A stretch of 64,000 bases of DNA from Epiperipatus broadwayi (GCA_028023455.1 JAQFVV010012446.1:2354001-2418000), one strand, 5' to 3'. Shown: positions 31,010-44,620, counted from the stretch's first letter. Notes: a model not told the origin generated them from the sequence alone. Program-made: numbers and translations.

Positions 31010-32620
31010 ATAACAAACATAAAAGCATATGGTAGTGAAAGTTCTATGTTGCAGAGGATAAATTGAAATGAGGGAGGGAAGAGGTTAAAAAGTTGAAAGA
31101 TGGGAAGTTTGGATGGATGGGTGGTGGAGATGTTGATGAATTTGGGAGGTGGGGCAGAATCAAATCTATTACCATGTTTTAGTTAGCTGACAGACAAGAG
31201 AGAATTTACAAATAGCTGGAACAATACAAGAGTGAGGCTACTATTTGAAGAAAAGGGTAAGGACCATGGAAGTTTAAACAATTGTAGACCGATAGTGGTA
31301 ATCAGTGTTAAGTTTTTGTGTATAAGGTGGTTGGAACAGTCTCAAAATGAATGGAAGAAAGTAATACAGTGGGAGAAATGTGAGAAGGTTTTTGATCAAA
31401 TAGATATGAGTAAGAATACAAGTAGACAGTTATATATGGTTTTTTAAGATATATAGAAGGCATATGATAGAATAAATAGAAATAGATTATGGGTAAGTTT
31501 AGTAAATTTGGGAATGAATGGAGCTTTAGTGGATCTTATTAAGAGATTATATGAAAATAATTAGTACATGTATCAATTAGAAAATATAGAATCAAAGTTA
31601 AAAATGGGATGGAACTAAGACAAAGATGCTGTGTCACCTGTTTTGTTTTTGTTATATTTGAGAGAAATGAAAAGACCAATAGAAAGACTAGGAAGAGGAT
31701 AGAGATATCATTAATAGATGGCAAGGGAATGTATATATTATTAGGTTTTTTTATTTTCTGATGATACCTTATTATGCACAGAAATGAGGGAAGATATGGA
31801 AGTTATGCCGAAAAGTCACACAAGGGTGGATAAAGAGATGGGGATTAAATTTAATAAAGAAAAATCAAAACTAATGATGCTAAATGCTGGAGAAAGAAAA
31901 GAGAAAGAATTTTTATTGGGGGTTATAAAATTAAATGTGATGAGTAGGTGAAACTATTTAGGAATTGTCTTAAGTAATCTAAGAAATTACTTGGATGAAT
32001 TGGAGAAAAAATTGATAAATGAAGCAAGAAAAAAAAGAGATAAAGAAATTAACAGTGTTTTTATATAATAAATATAATGTAGCTGGAATTATATGGAAGG
32101 GAGTTACAGTAGCAAGATTAACTTATAGTAATGATGTATTATGTGTTAGTAAAGGGTGTTAGATTACTTAGAAACGGTACAAAGAGAAATAGAAAGACAT
32201 ACATTAGATACAAATATGTGGTTGGCAAAGGAGGCAATCCAAGGAGAAATGGGATGGTCAAGTTTTTATATGAGAGGCAAAAAGCAAAATGAAAATGTTT
32301 GGTAGATTGCAGTTTATGGATAATAAAACATAGCCAAAATAGTATTTAATTGAGTTATAAGTAAAGACAGGTAACAAGATGAGTAAAAAAGGTAATATGG
32401 TATGCAGATTTGGATAAAGAATTTATGTCAGTATACTTACACAAAAGGTCGAGATGATTGTGTTAGGAGAATTGTTGAGTGTTATAGTGGCAAGGAATCG
32501 GATAGAAGAAAATATGCATTAATAAAAAATAGGGAATTGGAGAGATAGAGAACTAACTAGTATGGAGAGTAAAAAGAGTTTATATTGTAACCTAAATAAA
32601 AGAATCAAAAAAAAAGATAT
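31010..32620 (+). pseudogene. LINE with reverse transcriptase, decayed (family L1x)
   Basis: Pieces of a non-LTR retrotransposon polyprotein follow in order. Pre-RT linker near 31050 (KKLKDGKFGWMGG). RT start in the 71-codon frame 31232-31447 (LLFEEKGKDHGSLNNCRPIV). RT finger motif near 31450 (IKAYDRINRNRLWVSL in a shifted frame). 'VSPVLFLLYLREM' near 31630. The active-site box LFSDDTLLCTEMRED near 31745, where the usual second residue A is S. Then ELEKKLINEARKK, DYLETVQREIERH and QGEMGWSSFYMRG at 32000-32270, and a C-terminal part to 32590. Many stops and frameshifts make it inactive. It shares its C-terminal blocks with 13853-14775, 35805-36335 and 60433-60715. Confidence 0.8.
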
Positions 32621-32848
32621 TACCATATAAGTGAAGGAGTTCAAATATCAAGATATTAAGTAAATTATTAGCAAATTATTAATAATCAGTATTATAACAA
32701 GTATTATGACTCAGATATATGGAAATCACGTGAAGTGAGTACACTAATAATTCAATAAAATATAACTCAGGTATATGGCAAAGATCTTATCCACTTTCAT
32801 TCCTTGGTTTGATGTTAAGTGCATGTTTAAACAAATACTAAGTGAATA

Positions 32849-32935
32849 TGGTCTAGCAGGGCGCCACTAGATTATCTGAATCTAGACATGGTTATATCCA
32901 ATAACCTTTTACATGTACCGGGTTTGAATCCCTTT
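32849..32935 (+). other. tRNA-like sequence with A and B boxes
   Basis: TGGTCTAGCAGG (32849-32860) fits an A box and GGGTTTGAATCCC (32920-32932) a near-consensus B box, 60 bp apart. The spacing would need a long variable arm as in Leu or Ser tRNAs. Acceptor stems do not pair and no anticodon loop is clear, so it is a tRNA-derived repeat head or a tRNA pseudogene. Confidence 0.4.
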
Positions 32936-32939
32936 TTGG

Positions 32940-35804
32940 TACTTTATTTCTAATAAAAATGAGAGATTTTGCTTTTTGAGCCATATCACTATAAGCACTA
33001 ATATTTAGGTAAAAGTAAAACATCTTTAAACCAAAGTGGAGTATATTAGACATAAATCATTTCTCAGATCTTAACATAACAAATGTATTTCAATATTTTT
33101 ATAAGTTCACTAGCTCAGATTATACATAACTAACTTAGGATGGCAATTCACTCATCCTTGCATGAAATAGATGATGGGATGTGGTTATAATAATACTAAG
33201 AGATCACTAAATATTATAAAATCAATATTTATTTATGGCCTTTAAACAGTTAAACAGCTCATTAATTAAAACGTTGATGACGATGATGATGATGATGATA
33301 ATAATAACGATAATGACAAGGGTTTCAATTACAGCTCTAGGACTAAGCCTAAACATAAAACTAAATTTTATGAAGAAATTCCTAATTATTGCTTAATTTT
33401 AGCATATTTACTTATATCTTAAATAACTAATATTCAACCATTGATGATGATGAATAATCACACTTAACAAAGACTACACTTAATGAAATATATACGCCTC
33501 GTTTAATAAAACAAACTAATATTTATTACTACATTTCGAACATATACATAAAAATTTCTAGATAATATGAAAATTGACATGAATAATAATAATAATAATT
33601 GATTATATAACAATCCTCAGATTAATTTTAAGTTCTTCCCCCTTTCCCTTCAAATGTATTTTGTATTAAGTTGGACGTCACATTAACCATGATTTTCACT
33701 CCATGAGAAAAGTATTTAAAAAAAAATATAATCTGCTCATTGGCACACATACTTTAAAATCCAACATGTAAATAGAATGTAAAAAAAAATGTTAGTAAAA
33801 ATTGAAAGAGCAAGTTTTAGAAAAAAGTTTTAAATTATTTTCTCCCCCTCCCTTCCAAGCGCTGAAATCTATACTGAACTTGAAACAAAATAATCTAATA
33901 TTCTAATACTACTCATTATTCCACATTCACTTCCAATTATACACATATAAAAATATTATTATGATGGCTGTTTTATCCCATAATAACAAAATATTATTAA
34001 AACCAAAATAATATTAGTTAAAACTAAAATCATAATACCATAAAAAAAAAATTGTTTTACATATTCATATTTCATAACTGTAAAATTAATAAACAAATAA
34101 TTTTCATACATTCAAGGTCATTTATGAAGCTCAAAGTTATTATTAGTAAGACATTCTTGTTTTAATCGATCTGAATAGTCTTTAAAAGTTCTTTAAATAA
34201 AAATATACCACTTTATTGCTAAAATGTTTATTAAGACTGATATCATAAAGAAAATAGATATAAAAAGTCATATTACCGATTTTTTGTTTGTGGCGAATTT
34301 TCAAGGGTTCAAACTTGTCTATATTTCTGCAGCTACTATGTGGGAACAATCTCTTTCTTGAGGTGGATAACTATTTGATGATGATGACTCTATTGAGGTT
34401 ATTTGCTTTAGTGGACAATTTGGAAATCATTATATTAATTTTTCTTCTCTTCCTGTCAAGCATGTGGATGAAATACAGCAGTTGTTTTCCCATTTGTAAA
34501 TTTTCTTGAGTTTAAAATCAGTTGTTGGAACAATTAATTGGACTTGATGATTAATATTTATCAGTAGATTAATTCATCTTCTTTGAATGCAGGTGAATGC
34601 TTTCTTCCTTCTATTAAAAACATCTTATTTATCTGGTCAGTTGAAAGGTGTAGAATATTATTTTAGACATCTTTTCTTTCCTATGTGATGTGCAGCTTCC
34701 CCAGATGGTCCGGAATCGATGGGACATACATATAATTTTTCTAACCTGCCATCTCTTATATTTTCAACGTTCAATATTATAGTTTAATATCTGAATCAAT
34801 CACAATAATAATAATAAATCAAGACAGCTTTTTATATCCAATTTTTAGCTACCTTAACCAATCAGAGATAGCATCACTTGCTATTTTTGGACAAATTTGT
34901 TTTAATTAGATCTCTAATTTATTTTCAACCAAAGTATTTTTCAAATGAAAAGTTTAATCCTTTTTCCAGACACTTTTGTTTTAAAAAAAAAATAGACTCA
35001 ATTCTTATTTCCTTTCTTTTGTTTTTTCTTTCTTTTTAACATCCAGGTAACACTTCAAATCTTTGAGCTTCCTTTCTATAGATCTTGAGATAAGACAATT
35101 TCAAAATTTAAAATAGACTCATTATAAGTTTCCAAAGTGACAATCATTTGCAAAAAAAATTACTACAAAGATCGATATCTGATTAAACAGATTTCCTCTT
35201 TTAACAAACAATTGTACAAAAATAATTTAACAGATTTAATACTTCCTTTTCTTTCAATATTTAGGAAATGTAAAATTTTGTATGTAATGTACACACATCC
35301 TTCATTCTTTCAAATCATTCATAAACTAACCTTAAATACTATAATTGCTAGCCTAGTAATTATAACCCAATTATTTAATTAAATCTGTAACTTTTAAATC
35401 CCACTTATAATTAAAGAAAAGCAAAAATAGAAGTATAGAATAAAATGTTAGAATTGATCAAGCATAGCTTAGTTTTAAAGAAAGTTAAAATGTTGAATAT
35501 TTGAAATATAAAACAAATAAATAATTTACACATACATTGCCTATATGTATGCATTATAACTTTGCTTTTTAAAGAAATTTAAATATTAAATAGTTTAAAT
35601 GTGTGTATTACCTTTCTATCAACACACAAACAAATAAAGCATATAATTGTTGACCTATTCTCTGTCTAAAGCTTTTAGAATTTTGATCTGGTAGGTTTGA
35701 ACTTGGATTCCCTACAGCTTCTTTTATGATTATATAAAATTGTGATGATGATTTTGTTTTACCTTTTCTACATGCACATTACTATAAATTTAGCTAGTGA
35801 CTAA
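32940..35804. other. Long AT-rich interval, nothing recognised
   Basis: Almost 2.9 kb without matches to other repeats in the window. A GAT/AAT microsatellite lies at 33272-33320. A 73-codon plus frame (34288-34509) is hydrophobic, and the opposite strand also has an open frame there. An 81-codon frame at 35137-35382 is AT-driven. None shows a domain. Nothing supports a gene. Confidence 0.4.
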
Positions 35805-36335
35805 ATTGTAATGGCACAATATATATATATAGAAGTAAACAATATTAGGTGCGAGTTAATTTATGATAATAGCAAGGAAAGTAGTTTGCTGTTTAAGGCT
35901 CGTGTAGCAGCGTTAGCACCAAGGAAATATACCCATAAATGGAAAAATGAGGGCGATTTAGTCTGCAAGTTATGTAAGGAAGGCATAGAAAATATTAGCC
36001 ATCTGTTAATTGAATGTAAATGTCTGCAAGCAGAAAGGGTACAAATAATGAATTTATGAAAGAATATGTGTAAACAAAGTGAATGTACAGAAAGTGGATT
36101 CTTGGTTTTTATGCTGGGTTTGGAAAAAGATGAGGGATTTAGATATAAAGGCCATAAAGTGGACAAAGATGTTGTGGAAATGGGATGGAGCAGGATAGAG
36201 AAGAATATGAGAAAAACTTAAAGTGAAGAATGGAAAGGGAAAGTAAAGTGGCTAACAGGTTTCTCTGGCATAGTGGCTGAGAGATTCCTGACTCCGAGAA
36301 AGGAGACGCCATAGTGCATCGCATAGGAAGTGTTT
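35805..36335 (+). pseudogene. LINE 3' end with CCHC zinc knuckle (family L1x)
   Basis: The frame 35811-36059 carries NNIRCELIYDNSKESSLLFK and a C-terminal CKLCKEGIENISHLLIECK: Cys52, Cys55, His64 and Cys69 form C-x2-C-x8-H-x4-C, a common end of non-LTR retrotransposon proteins. Further pieces (ESGFLVFMLGLEKDEGFRYK) follow after a frame break. The 3' untranslated part to about 36335 includes GTGGCTGAGAGATTCCTGAC, shared with 13853, 48032 and 54675. The 5' end is truncated within the post-RT region. Confidence 0.75.
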
Positions 36336-37574
36336 TAATATTTTATATTAATTTTCAGCTAACGTTATGCATTATAATATCTTCATATATATATATTGCT
36401 TTGTTGGTGAGTACAACTTACTGAAATTCCTACTTTTATTTAATTAAGAAATAAAATTGATTTCAAGTCAATTTCAGCCTTTAAATAGATAGAAGCTATA
36501 TATTTTTAGAGCGATGATAAAGTGGTAAATATTGATTCTTAAAAGTAAATAAAACATTTAAGTAGCAATTTTTATTATTAACATTTAAACTATAATTACA
36601 TTTGCAGTAAATATACTTTACTAACTCTAGCTCTTTTTTTTTTTAAAAAAAAAATGATAATAATAGAATTGCGAAATGAAAACTGTCTGTAATAGATAGT
36701 GCTTCTTTGAATTTTTTTTTTTTGAACGCAAGTATTGGTTATAATTTCTTTTAGAAGAAATTAGCAATCGCACTTCTCTGGAAATTTAAGTCTGAAAAAG
36801 ATGTCAAAGGAAATCTACAGCAAAATTTCTTAATCACTAAAAACAGGAATCTTTTCAAATGCTTGCACAATTGTGGCCAACTCATCCAATCTTATCTAAA
36901 CGCTTTAGTTTAAGAATTGAAAGAATTCTCAACTCATCTAGAAGCCTTCACATATCTATAATAAAAAATAGTTTCTGTGTGTATTTGAAACTTTTGCTAA
37001 GTTTATAAACATAGCAGTTTTTTTTTACTTTTGATATGTGGGCATATTCACCAAATCATTATTTAAAAAAAGTTAAAGCTTGGTTCGGCAGTGATAAACT
37101 CATCCGCCGTCTACGAGCTCAGAAGAAAGTTTGAAATTTTTTCCCCAAGTTCAAGCATGCTAGGCACTTCTCTTTCAAGTTGCTAGTAACAACCAATTGA
37201 CTATAAATGGGTAGTTATCCCCTATCACTTGGTTAGTTTGCTCAGATCACTGATTCCACATGGAAGGGGGGAGGGGCATTTTAGAGAGATATTTGCAATG
37301 TAGTGGGATATTTAAAGACAGAATTGCTCTTTTACCTTTTATAAATAGTAATGGAAGCACATCATAATTCTATGGGGCCTTAGAAAACATATAATTTCGA
37401 AGTTTTCTTTTTAAGCCAACAATAACAAAATACACTAAACATATACATAATTTAAAAAATAATATCCTTTTGCAGCAAAAGAACTATAAATTAATATTCA
37501 CATATATAAATATAATTTATAGCTATTTATTCTTGTAATAATAATAATATAATTTATTGCTATTTATTCTTGTA
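36336..37574. other. AT-rich interval, nothing firm
   Basis: A GC-richer patch at 37075-37270 has a plus frame of 19 codons (AWFGSDKLIRRLRAQKKV). It is too short to call. The rest is A/T-rich with no recognisable arms. Confidence 0.35.
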
Positions 37575-38705
<1,131 letters not shown>

Positions 38706-38859
38706 CAGTGGTTCTCAAGCTGTGAGTCACGACCCCTTTGAGGGTCGAACAACTCTTTCACAGGGGTCACCTAAGACCATTGGAAATTACAGTTATGAAG
38801 TAACAACAAAAATAATTTTAAGGTTGGGGGTCACCACAACATAAGGTTGAGAACCACTG
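38706..38859 (+). mobile_element. SPIN: SPIN-like hAT MITE
   Basis: A 154-bp element with terminal inverted repeats CAGTGGTTCTCAA and its complement TTGAGAACCACTG. Internal blocks GTCACGACCCCTTTGAGGGT, CACAGGGGTCACCTAAGACC and AATTACAGTTATGAAGTA match the non-autonomous SPIN ('Space Invaders') hAT family as I know it, followed by GGTTGGGGGTCACCACAACA near the other end. The flanks ACAAATAG and GTATATAG are a decayed 8-bp target duplication. SPIN is known for horizontal transfer among tetrapods and some invertebrates. This copy is internally shortened and has diverged, so it is not very recent. No transposase is present. Confidence 0.85.
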
Positions 38860-39079
38860 GTATATAGGATGCATAGATTTAAGCTCATGACTAACTGTGC
38901 ATTTTTGTGTGACTAATATTAAGGTTATAACATCTAATCTGTTAGTTTGATTACGTGATCATAAATATGTGTGATATTTGATAATAAATTGTATCTGAAA
39001 AATAACACAAACTCAGAAGTCATTGTTGGCATAATTGTGAAAACAATTTTTAGACTGTAACTGAAAATAAATAAAAAAT

Positions 39080-39633
39080 AATGTAACTTAAAGTTATATG
39101 AATGTGCATTCATAAAAAAGCTGTAAATTGAATGAAAGATATTATAAAATTGATACAAAGCGTTTTCAAGGGTGTTAAATGTCCTCATAGTCATACCATT
39201 AGAATGTTTGTGATTGTATAGGTGTGTGTATATATAGGCAATAAATTATTCAAATTGTATGTAAATCAGATAGTCCATTTCTCAGAAAAGAGGAAGCAGG
39301 ATTCCTTCTGGTTTATGGCATTATGGTTAATTATATGCCAGGCTCTTTTGATCTTCTGCTTAGAGTCATTTTGCTCAATGCATGCTATGGTGACAGTATG
39401 TATGGCCTGTGGTATTATGCCTATATACACGCATACCATGGTGACAGTATGTATGGTCTGTGGTATTGTGTCTATATGACACACACCTATACAATCATGA
39501 ACATTCTAATGCTGTCACTATGAGGACCTTCAACACTCTCAAAAGCACTAAGCATCCATTTTATAATAACTTTCATCCAATTTATAGATTTTCTTATGAG
39601 TGGGTGTCAGCGCATATAACTTCAAATTACATT
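39080..39633. mobile_element. Palindrome, family H, with internal ~50-bp tandem pair
   Basis: Inverted arms: TGTCCTCATAGTCATACCAT and GTTTGTGATTGTATAGGTGT on the left are complementary to 39475-39540. The outer part AATGTAACTTAAAGTTATAT pairs with 39613-39633. Near the centre a ~50-bp unit (TGGTGACAGTATGTATGG) occurs twice in tandem (39388-39480). The short frames here are repeat translations. Confidence 0.7.
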
Positions 39634-39635
39634 CA

Positions 39636-40230
39636 CTTAAGTTAAATTGAGAGACTGCAAAACTCTCAAGCACTTAACTATCAACAGGCAATCAGATCGT
39701 AAACACTGAGACAAAGAATTTAACAAGAAAAGGGTGGTTCCACCCTCTTCTTTACTTGTCTTTCTATATATCCAAGCCAGTCTAAAGTACTTAGATCTGA
39801 AAGCGTGAATCTTAAATATCTTCACACTCAACACACTAAGTTCAAATTACAAACATACAGCGTGAAATCTTTCGATTTACTACGCAGTAGTTTTTCGATG
39901 TTATAACTTGCAGCAATATATGTAAATAATATGTAAATAAATATTATTTACATATATTGCTAAGTTATAACATCAAAAAGCTACTGCATAGTAAATTGAA
40001 AGATTTCACGCTGTATGTTTGTAATTTGAACTCAGTGAGTTGAGTGTGAAGATATTTAAGATTCACGTTTTCAGATAACTTTAGACTGGCTTGGATATAT
40101 AGAAAGACAAGTAAAGAAGAGGATAGGAACCACTCTTTTCTTGTTAAATTCTTTGTCTCAGTGTTTATGACCTGATTGGCTGTTGATAGTTAACGCTTGA
40201 GAGTTTTGCAGTCTCTCAATTTAACTTCAA
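39636..40230. mobile_element. Palindrome, family I (~595 bp)
   Basis: GTTAAATTGAGAGACTGCAA at the left pairs with TTGCAGTCTCTCAATTTAAC at the right. The arms run inward through TCAGTGTTTACGATCTGATT-type and TCACGCTGTATGTTTGTAAT-type blocks to a centre near 39935 (TATTATTTACATATATTG). It abuts the family H palindrome, so two unrelated palindromes sit side by side. Confidence 0.75.
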
Positions 40231-42020
40231 TACCATCTGCGCTTTGTAAAAATAAATATTATTCGCTTAAGGAAAGTTGATCAATTTTTATAATTAAAAA
40301 ATAATGCACTTTACTATATAAACATAATGAAGGCAAATTTACAGTATTTTTATTTTTTTCACATTTCTCATGAATGTATAGACGTGTCTTCTGCTGAAAA
40401 TGGTTTTGGCTGTAATCTTTATATGCCTTCATTTAATAATTTCTAGATTGTAGCTGAAAATATATTTAAAACTCATGTAATTTATTATGCAATATAAACA
40501 ATTTTGTTTTTAATTTTTTGACATTTTAGCACATACTAGTACTGAATGTATCTCTTGGATGGTTACACATGATCTCTGTTGCAATCCTTTTGATGATGAC
40601 TTCCAATTGATTAAATATAAGACACAATCTATTCTGTAAAAAAATAAAATGATTACATTTACTGTTTTCTATTTTAAAATTTTATTACTATTGCAGCATT
40701 AAAAATAATTTAAAAAATTGTAATATATGAATTAGTGAACAAATTCTGTTTTCTATAAAATAAGAGGTACTGGTCTATTAGCCGTACATCGATGGCACTG
40801 TTTCTGTGCAAAAACACAGAAATATGCCATTTACATGGCTGAACCTATGTCTACTACACTATGTTCATAATAGCCATTTTGGGCCATGTGATGGCATTGT
40901 TCTCTATACAAATGCACAGATATCATAAGCCTAGCTATGTGTGGCCATGCTTTATGTACATGTTCAGTAATGACAGTTCACTACAGTTTGATGTGAGGGT
41001 ATCTGTTGTTCAGTTTCACAGAACTCTTGAAATCTGTTTTCAAAATCATTGTCTCGCACACCAACTGTAGTAGTATTTCATGGTAATAATTATCACCCTG
41101 TCAGCGTGCTTTCCTATACATCTTGGAAAATGGTAGAAATTTGGAAACTCTTTTACAGAGCATGATGTGGCGAATTCATGCAAAATTTCATGTTCTCAAT
41201 GAGATAAATAAAATGGCTGAAGGAAGTAATGAAGTGTTTTTGTTTGTTTTTTAATTTTGTTTAAATGTTTAATTTATTATTAGAAGAATAATGTAAATTT
41301 GGAAAAAAAAATTATTTTTTTAAAATTTCGATTGTTTTTTTTAATTTCAATTATTTAGAATGATAAGAATAATGGAAATTTGAAAAAAAAAAGGCCCAGA
41401 CAAGTTATATTAATACATTTTTGCACAGAAACACCAAATAAGATTACAGTCTATTAGCAAGTAATGTTTAAGGATTTGGTGCAGTTGATGAAGGGCTCTC
41501 TCGCAATCCTGTGAATCTTGCATTAACATAGTTTACAATGTAAAAATTAGCTAATATATAAATTACCTAGTATCTTGTTTCATGAGGGAACTTCAAAGCT
41601 CTAATTAATGTCTCAAAAATATACACTATGTTTAAAGTTACATTGATAATCAGATTTTATATCAAATACTATTATGAGTAAAACTTTATTTTAATTATAC
41701 TTACTTATATATTTATATATCATCAAAAATGAAAATTAATCAAGTCCATTATGTTGTTTTTTCATATAAATTATAACAAATAACAAAAATATCATATTCA
41801 ACAACTGTATATGAATAATTATACATAAAAGGTCTCTTTTGGCATATAGTTTTATGAGCTCATCAAATGTTAAGCATCTATTTTAATATTAATCAATTAC
41901 TGTATTACTTTGATTATAAACTGCACTTATTTTCCAATTTTGGACTTCTAAAAGAGGGGTACATCTTAAATTTGAGATGAAAATGCTAACATCTTATTTC
42001 TGTGGATCTGTGCTTTATAC
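40231..42020. other. AT-rich interval with a weak local duplication
   Basis: At 40770-40960 a loosely repeated ~100-bp motif (GGCACTGTTTCTGTGCAAAA; GGCATTGTTCTCTATACAAA) suggests an old tandem. A 69-codon frame (40861-41070) has no domain. Nothing else is recognised. Confidence 0.4.
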
Positions 42021-42597
42021 CAGGTGTGAGCAAATCATCAATCATGACCCACTGGTCGAGCACGCACAATTTGACAGACAATCACAGATGTTTCTGTCAT
42101 CAGATTATTGTTGCCTAAATTCTGAATCTTTTTTAACTTCCATTCGGTTGTGAATTAGCAATTATAAACCAAACCATATGAATCTTTGTGAAGAAATGGT
42201 ATACCATGCTTCTTCATTAAAAAAATAATTATATTACGTTGAATTATAATGAAATAATCAATAATAATTAATAAAAAATTTAATCGGATAATTTTTCTGC
42301 TGTTTCACTCATTAATTAATTATTACCTCCACTAAGATTCTGGATTCTACATCCTATCCATAAAAATGATATATTTAATCAAAGGTAGTTTTTTCTAGTT
42401 TTTTAGTTTACGGCAATTCACACTCTTTTAAAAAGCTTATTTCTGTCAATGTATCAAAAATATATAATTAATAATAATCAATAAACAAAATTTAAATTTT
42501 ATAAGATATTATTTATTTCTTTATTATCCAAAAAGTTGATCGCCGATAGATAATAAATATAAGTCAATCGCACTACTTTTAAGTTTGCCCACCCCTC
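42021..42597. mobile_element. hAT MITE, 577 bp, perfect 8-bp target duplication
   Basis: The left end CAGGTGTGAGCAAAT and right end AGTTTGCCCACCCCTC (complement GAGGGGTGGGCAAACT) are hAT-type terminal inverted repeats. The 8-bp flanks CTTTATAC (42013-42020 and 42598-42605) are identical, which defines the insertion exactly. The interior is AT-rich with no transposase, so it is non-autonomous. Confidence 0.8.
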
Positions 42598-42719
42598 CTT
42601 TATACTGTGCATGCACATAATATTACAACTATTTACTGTTTAGAATAGCATGTTAAATCTTTTTTAATTAATACTTTTTGGATTAATTTCATAAATGACT
42701 TTAACTCTCAAACTGCTAC

Positions 42720-43340
42720 TTTTAATGTTATTTTGCCAATTTTACTGATATGTTATCGAGAAAAGTTTACCGAATAGCTCTCTGAATATCTTTACAACTA
42801 AGAAATCAATATAACAATGAGATAAGAGCCTGTCTTCCAAGGAGTTGATTGATTGATTGATTGTCATAAGAGAGCACCCATCAAAATTTTGACAGTTCCG
42901 ATAGCTTCCATTCGATTTTTAAAGAGAAAACAAATGTTTTAGAATCTTTTAACATTATTTTGTGTTGTTGACAATTGTGAGATTTTCGTTTTGATTTTTA
43001 AAGTGAAACCAAATGTTTTAGAACTTTTTATCATTATTTTGCCAATTTTACCATTATTTTATCAAGAAAACTTTACAGAATAATCTTTAGAATAGTTTTA
43101 CAACTAACAAATCAATATAATACTGAGATAAGAACCTGCCTTCCAAGGCGCTGATTGGTTGATTGATATTCTCTCCACAAGAGTACTGATAGTTTCCTTT
43201 TGATTTTTAAAATAAAAATGAATGTTTTAGAATCTTTTAACATTAATTTGCCACTGTTAACAATTCTGATGTTTTTGTTTTGAATTTCAAAGTGAAAACG
43301 AATGTTTTAGAATCTTTTTTTACACATTTTAAATTTTTTC
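42720..43340 (+). repeat. Tandem duplication, ~306-bp unit
   Basis: Two diverged direct copies begin near 42720 and 43025. Both contain ATTATTTTGCCAATTTTAC-type sequence, TTTACAACTAA-AAATCAATATAA, GATAAGARCCTGYCTTCCAA and TTGATTGATTG. The second also has TTTTAGAATCTTTT blocks repeated within. No coding content. Confidence 0.65.
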
Positions 43341-44450
43341 CAGAAAATATTTGTAAAAATATAAATTATTTTAGAAAATGATTCAGATTTTAATAGAGAA
43401 ATGTACTTTTACATGAAAGCAGATTAACAAATAAATTATGTTTGTCTGCAATTTAAAGGACCTCAAGATGATGTACCTGATGAAATAGTGAAGATAAGAA
43501 TTTAAGTTCTGAAAATGAAGGTATAGAAAATGAAAGTATCATCTATCTGAAGATTTGTGATATATTAGGATGAGTATACTGTATTTATATTAGTTTCCTA
43601 TTTAAGTATACAGCTTAAATTCGGGGATTTTTTCCCCCAATTTTTCAGTCTTAAAATCCTACTGGAGCTTAAATTCAGGGATGGCTTATATTCAAAGTAA
43701 TATGGTATTATAGATGGAACACTAGCTGATATTCAATAATGGAAGTAAAATAACTATGACAAAATCAGATATATATAATTCCTATTTTCTTTGTTGTTTG
43801 ATTGGTGAATGTATGAATGTTTCTTCATAAGTCTATCATTGGACAAATTTACAATCATTCCTCCATTAATAAATCATAAGAGTTGTATGTAATTATCACA
43901 TATCAAATATAACAGGTATATTTAATACTCTAAATTTTAATTTAGTTTTATTAATAGTTTTGTGTACCCAGCAAGCTGGGTACATTTCTGAACTGTACCA
44001 AACAGGACAGGTTGTTCCAAACATTTTTTTCAATTGTGAATTTCTCATATTTATTTATATAATATTAAAATCTTTTGCTTAATTTGCATTAAATTTTAGA
44101 TTTTTTTTGTTAAAGTATCCAATTAAAAAAAAACAAAAATGATGGCTTTATTTTAAAAAACTATGTTTGTCCGTAACACTGCCATTCAGCCATTAATAAC
44201 TTTAATTTTTTTTATGAACCAGTTGACTATAATTATTAAAATCTTTTGTTTAATTTGCACTAAATCTTAATTTTTTTGTTAAAGCAACCAATTTAAAAAA
44301 ACACAGTCCTTACAAGACTGGGTGCATCTGGTGGCAAAACAAAACAATAAAATTATAATACAAAGAGTCAATAAAAATTTTAAAAATGAATAGAAAATTA
44401 TATAATAAGGTAATTATAAATTTTATTAAATGCTCACTATTATTTCAGTA
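43341..44450. other. AT-rich interval with small direct repeats
   Basis: Direct repeats of about 70 bp lie at 44062-44130 and 44233-44300 (ATTAAAATCTTTTG, TTTTTGTTAAAG). TTAAATTCGGGGATTTTTTC and TTAAATTCAGGGATGGC at 43615-43690 form a small pair. Nothing is classified. Confidence 0.4.
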
Positions 44451-44620
44451 ATAGTTTTAACAAGGCTGTAAACCTTAGCAATGAGCGTCTGAAAAAATCG
44501 TCACTAGGGACCTCTGTAGGTCTTTAAAACACATGCATGTGTTTTAAAGACCTACAGAGGTCCCTAGTGACGATTTTTTCAGACGCTCATTGCTAAGGTT
44601 TACAGCCTTGTTAAAACTAT
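44451..44620. repeat. Perfect 170-bp palindrome, no spacer
   Basis: Bases 44451-44535 are the exact reverse complement of 44536-44620 in my base-by-base check. The centre is ACATGCATGT. A 14-bp direct repeat TATAATAAGGTAAT lies at 44401 and again overlapping the right end (44618-44631). It encodes no protein. It is either a young fold-back insertion, a hairpin-mediated duplication or an assembly artefact. Confidence 0.9.

Noticed and set aside
35861-36324. Minus-strand frames at 35861-36166 and 36139-36324
   Set aside because: Shadows on the complementary strand of the LINE 3' end, which is coherent on the plus strand.
39222-39645. Four overlapping frames on both strands with repeated CMACGI/MYGLWY motifs
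   Set aside because: They arise from the ~50-bp tandem pair at the centre of palindrome H.
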